Below, piece after piece: positions 6,734 through 8,190 of a stretch of DNA of 8,190 bases. Origin of the DNA: Chloroflexota bacterium (GTDB lineage: Bacteria; Chloroflexota; Dehalococcoidia; GIF9; UBA5629); assembly GCA_026389655.1 (NCBI GenBank), contig JAPLHL010000186.1:1-8190 (forward strand), read 5' to 3'. Position numbers and translations under genes: made by a program. Every line of letters begins with the position of its first letter. The first letter of the stretch is position 1. The notes under the pieces are model-generated. The model saw nothing but the letters and a program-made list of their open reading frames with translations, ran no database searches and was not told where the DNA came from.

Positions 6734-7528
6734 ATGTTAATCGTGGGTGAAAGAATAAACTCGACCAGGGAAAGCATCGCCAAAGCGATCAGGGAGCAGG
6801 ATTCCGCTTTCATACAGGATGAAGCTAAGCAGCAGGTGGAGGCCGGTGCCGATTACCTGGACGTTAACGCCGGCGCTTTCATGGGCGAGGAGCTTAAGTA
6901 CCTGACGTGGCTGGTCGAGATAGTGCAGGACGTGGTTGAGAAACCGCTCTGCCTGGATACCAGCAATGCCGAAGCGCTGGCGGCTGCATTAAAGCTGTGC
7001 AAGGTCAAGCCCATGCTGAGCTCCATCAGCGCCGAGAAGAAACGTTATGACTCATTCCTGCCGATCGTCAAGAGCTCCGGTTGCAAGGTGGTGGTGCTGT
7101 GTATAGACGACTCCGGCATCCCACATACGGCGGATGTGAGGGCGAAGGTAGCGGACGGACTGATCGGCTCACTGGTAGCCGAAGGCGTCGCTCTCGATGA
7201 CATTTACGTGGACGTACTGGCGCAGGCCGTCAGCACGGACGATAAGGCGGGAGGGGTAACTTTCGAGACCATCCGGCGCGTTTATGCCACGCATCCCGGC
7301 GTACATACCATACTCGGCCTCAGCAACGTGTCCTTCGGACTACCTAACCGGAGGCTGATCAATCAGAATTTCGTATCGATGTGCATGGAAGCGGGGCTGG
7401 ACTCGGCCATCATCGACCCTAAAGATAAGAAACTAATGGCGAATATCTTATCCGCCAACCTGCTGCTAGGAAAAGACAGGCACGGCATGAGATATATCAA
7501 GGCCTTCAGGGAAGGCAAGCTGGAATAG
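6734..7528 (+). CDS. Methyltetrahydrofolate:corrinoid protein methyltransferase-like protein (MtgA/AcsE family, DHPS fold)
   Basis: This 264-residue protein matches the pterin-binding (dihydropteroate synthase-like) fold of AcsE and MtgA in length and motif order: MLIVGERIN at 1-9, DVNAG at 43-47, LCLDTSN at 72-78, YVDVL at 158-162 and GLSNVSFGLPNRRLIN at 195-210. D75, D160 and N198 line up with pterin-contacting residues known in Moorella AcsE; the Asn of that enzyme's INSTNAE motif is replaced by S96 here (motif LSSISAE). The family moves the methyl group between cobalamin and N5 of tetrahydrofolate and works as methyltransferase II in O-demethylase and glycine betaine systems. The start is well supported by GGAGG (6721-6725), eight bases before ATG. 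It is the last gene of the operon. True dihydropteroate synthase is unlikely given the closer AcsE-like pattern and neighbours. Confidence 0.9.
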   Translation: MLIVGERINSTRESIAKAIREQDSAFIQDEAKQQVEAGADYLDVNAGAFMGEELKYLTWLVEIVQDVVEKPLCLDTSNAEALAAALKLCKVKPMLSSISAEKKRYDSFLPIVKSSGCKVVVLCIDDSGIPHTADVRAKVADGLIGSLVAEGVALDDIYVDVLAQAVSTDDKAGGVTFETIRRVYATHPGVHTILGLSNVSFGLPNRRLINQNFVSMCMEAGLDSAIIDPKDKKLMANILSANLLLGKDRHGMRYIKAFREGKLE

Positions 7529-7636
7529 TCATTCCCGGGCGTCCCGTTGCAATTTGTGGAAATACGTTTACAGCTTCCGTATGTTATCAGCAGCCTTCTT
7601 ATACATCTTCGGTGTATGTTACTAAAGTACCGGTTA

Positions 7637-7659
7637 AAATCAGGACGTATAGGTGATTT
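7637..7659 (+). promoter_or_regulatory. Operator-like dyad upstream of the small membrane protein gene
   Basis: AAATCA (7637-7642) and TGATTT (7654-7659) form an inverted repeat with an 11 nt spacer. The right half overlaps the expected -35 position of the promoter-like sequence at 7679-7684, where a repressor or activator would act. A six-base repeat in an A+T-rich gap can arise by chance. Confidence 0.25.
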
Positions 7660-7684
7660 ATCATTCTGTTCAGTCAGATATAAT
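7657..7684 (+). promoter_or_regulatory. Possible promoter for the small membrane protein gene
   Basis: A perfect TATAAT occurs at 7679-7684 in an A+T-rich stretch between the operon and the next gene. The best -35 candidate is TTTATC (7657-7662, 16 nt spacer), matching TTGACA at three positions, so the promoter is weak or needs an activator. It would give a leader of about 60 nt before GTG 7752. Confidence 0.4.
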
Positions 7685-7738
7685 GTTCTCTTATAAATGT
7701 TCAAATACCAGATATTCCAGAACCCACTGAAACATGCC

Positions 7739-7754
7739 AAGGGGAAAAATCGTG
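7739..7754 (+). promoter_or_regulatory. Ribosome binding site that sets a GTG start
   Basis: AAGGGG at 7739-7744 lies seven bases before GTG 7752-7754. The in-frame ATG at 7734 overlaps this purine run and has no SD of its own, so GTG 7752 is the better start and the ATG frame extension is probably untranslated. Confidence 0.6.
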
Positions 7755-8096
7755 CCTTTTAAATGCGTGTATAATTTTGTATCTGAACTATGTAATGGGC
7801 AGAAAGGCGAAGCCCCGTTAGCCATACTCTTTCCGCTAGGTATTCTTGCTATCGGATTTATCGTCCTCTATGCTGTTTTCGGCTCCACCTTGTATTCCGC
7901 TAACCAGGACAGCGCAACTGCCGGCAACAACCCGGCTATCTATCAAGCCGGACCGGGCGCTTTCAGCCCAGTCACCAATCTTGAAAAGTTCACTGAGCAG
8001 AACCACGAGCGCGCATACTCAACTCTTAAAGGGGCCATTGCTGACCTGAACAGCACCAACACAGATCCCGAGGTAGCATCTTGGCCAACAACATAA
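7752..8096 (+). CDS. Small single-pass membrane protein, function unknown
   Basis: From GTG 7752 the protein has 114 residues. A short N-terminal part with two cysteines (C5 and C14) precedes one hydrophobic segment, APLAILFPLGILAIGFIVLYAVF, at about residues 21-43. The rest (about 44-114) is polar, rich in Asn, Ala, Ser and Thr, and without recognisable motif. The hydrophobic segment near the N-terminus followed by a polar tail could be a pilin-like or signal-anchor protein, but the glycine and glutamate of a type IV pilin cleavage site are not clearly placed, so I do not assign it. The following gene overlaps its 3' end by 16 bp, so the two are probably translated together. It seems unrelated to the methyl-transfer cluster and may begin a new unit. 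Confidence 0.6.
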   Translation: MPFKCVYNFVSELCNGQKGEAPLAILFPLGILAIGFIVLYAVFGSTLYSANQDSATAGNNPAIYQAGPGAFSPVTNLEKFTEQNHERAYSTLKGAIADLNSTNTDPEVASWPTT

Positions 8097-8190
8097 AGCG
8101 ATTTGAGGATTATCGCTCCGACGCCGCCAATTGGATTACGCTGGCAACAGGCGAATACTATCCAGATATTTTGCCCGCAGCTTGTGAACT
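8081..8190 (+). CDS. N-terminal part of an unrecognised protein (3' end outside window)
   Basis: A frame opens at TTG 8081 and stays open to the end of the window (36 complete codons). GAGGT at 8070-8074 lies six bases upstream, a good Shine-Dalgarno for this TTG. The start overlaps the end of the small membrane protein gene, a pattern typical of translational coupling. The visible residues begin LANNIKRFEDYRSDAANW (first residue read as Met) and show no signal peptide or membrane segment. Too little is present for a family call, and a start further upstream cannot be excluded. Confidence 0.45.
   Translation, partial: MANNIKRFEDYRSDAANWITLATGEYYPDILPAACE

Larger units (their letters stand above)
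7529..7751. other. Intergenic region closing the methyltransferase operon
   Basis: This gap of 223 bp is more A+T-rich than the operon. It holds short stem candidates, CGGG-CGT-CCCG at 7536-7546 and a seven-pair stem with a three-base loop at 7601-7617 (one G-U pair), but neither is followed by a T run, so no rho-independent terminator is called. The downstream half carries the promoter-like signals listed separately. I see no coding frame, tRNA or repeat array. Confidence 0.5.

Noticed and set aside
6734..7528. Dihydropteroate synthase (FolP)
   Set aside because: The N-terminal LIVGERIN, LCLDTSN and GLSNVS motifs follow the AcsE/MtgA pattern, and no folate synthesis genes are nearby.
7536..7546. 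CGGG-CGT-CCCG terminator stem just after the operon
   Set aside because: Only four base pairs and no T tract; too weak to call.
7601..7617. Rho-independent terminator
   Set aside because: The stem is A+T-rich with a G-U pair and a three-base loop, and no run of T follows it.

Overview
This 8.2 kb window reads as one compact, plus-strand metabolic island flanked by unrecognised genes. Its core, about 1235-7528, encodes what looks like a complete corrinoid-dependent methyl-transfer system: a MetF-like methylenetetrahydrofolate reductase, a RACo-type ATP-dependent corrinoid activator (2Fe-2S plus ASKHA fold), a cobalamin-binding methyl carrier, a UroD-family methyltransferase (probable methyltransferase I, substrate unknown), a stand-alone homologue of the MetH activation domain, and a MtgA/AcsE-like tetrahydrofolate methyltransferase (methyltransferase II).

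Inferred logic: the UroD-family protein moves a methyl group from an unknown donor to Co(I) on the small corrinoid protein. The DHPS-fold methyltransferase then passes it to tetrahydrofolate, and the MetF-like protein connects methyl-THF to the folate one-carbon pool or the Wood-Ljungdahl methyl branch. Cobalamin that oxidises to Co(II) would be rescued by the RACo-like protein and perhaps also by the MetH-activation-like protein. The demethylated substrate cannot be deduced from this window, and no transporter or transcription factor is present.

Layout: 1-324 is the tail of an unrecognised protein; 354-1115 is a four-helix membrane protein with a soluble C-terminus; 1235-2074 and 2092-4017 are metF-like and the activator, probably co-transcribed. 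A near-consensus sigma70-type promoter (TTGACA, 17 nt, TAAAAT) at 4025-4053 starts a second unit: corrinoid protein (4147), UroD methyltransferase (4780, abutting), activation protein (5964) and THF methyltransferase (6734). After an intergenic stretch of about 220 bp with its own promoter-like signals come a small single-pass membrane protein (GTG start at 7752) and, overlapping it, the start of another gene (TTG 8081) that runs off the window.

Organism: a bacterium, from the clear Shine-Dalgarno sites and sigma70-like promoter, with an anaerobic one-carbon lifestyle (acetogen-like, methylotrophic or O-demethylating). Clusters of this type occur in Clostridia, Desulfobacterota and sedimentary Dehalococcoidia (Chloroflexota). 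I lean weakly to the last from the style of the gene set, but the sequence alone does not prove it. No RNA genes, CRISPR arrays, insertion sequences or convincing rho-independent terminators were seen.
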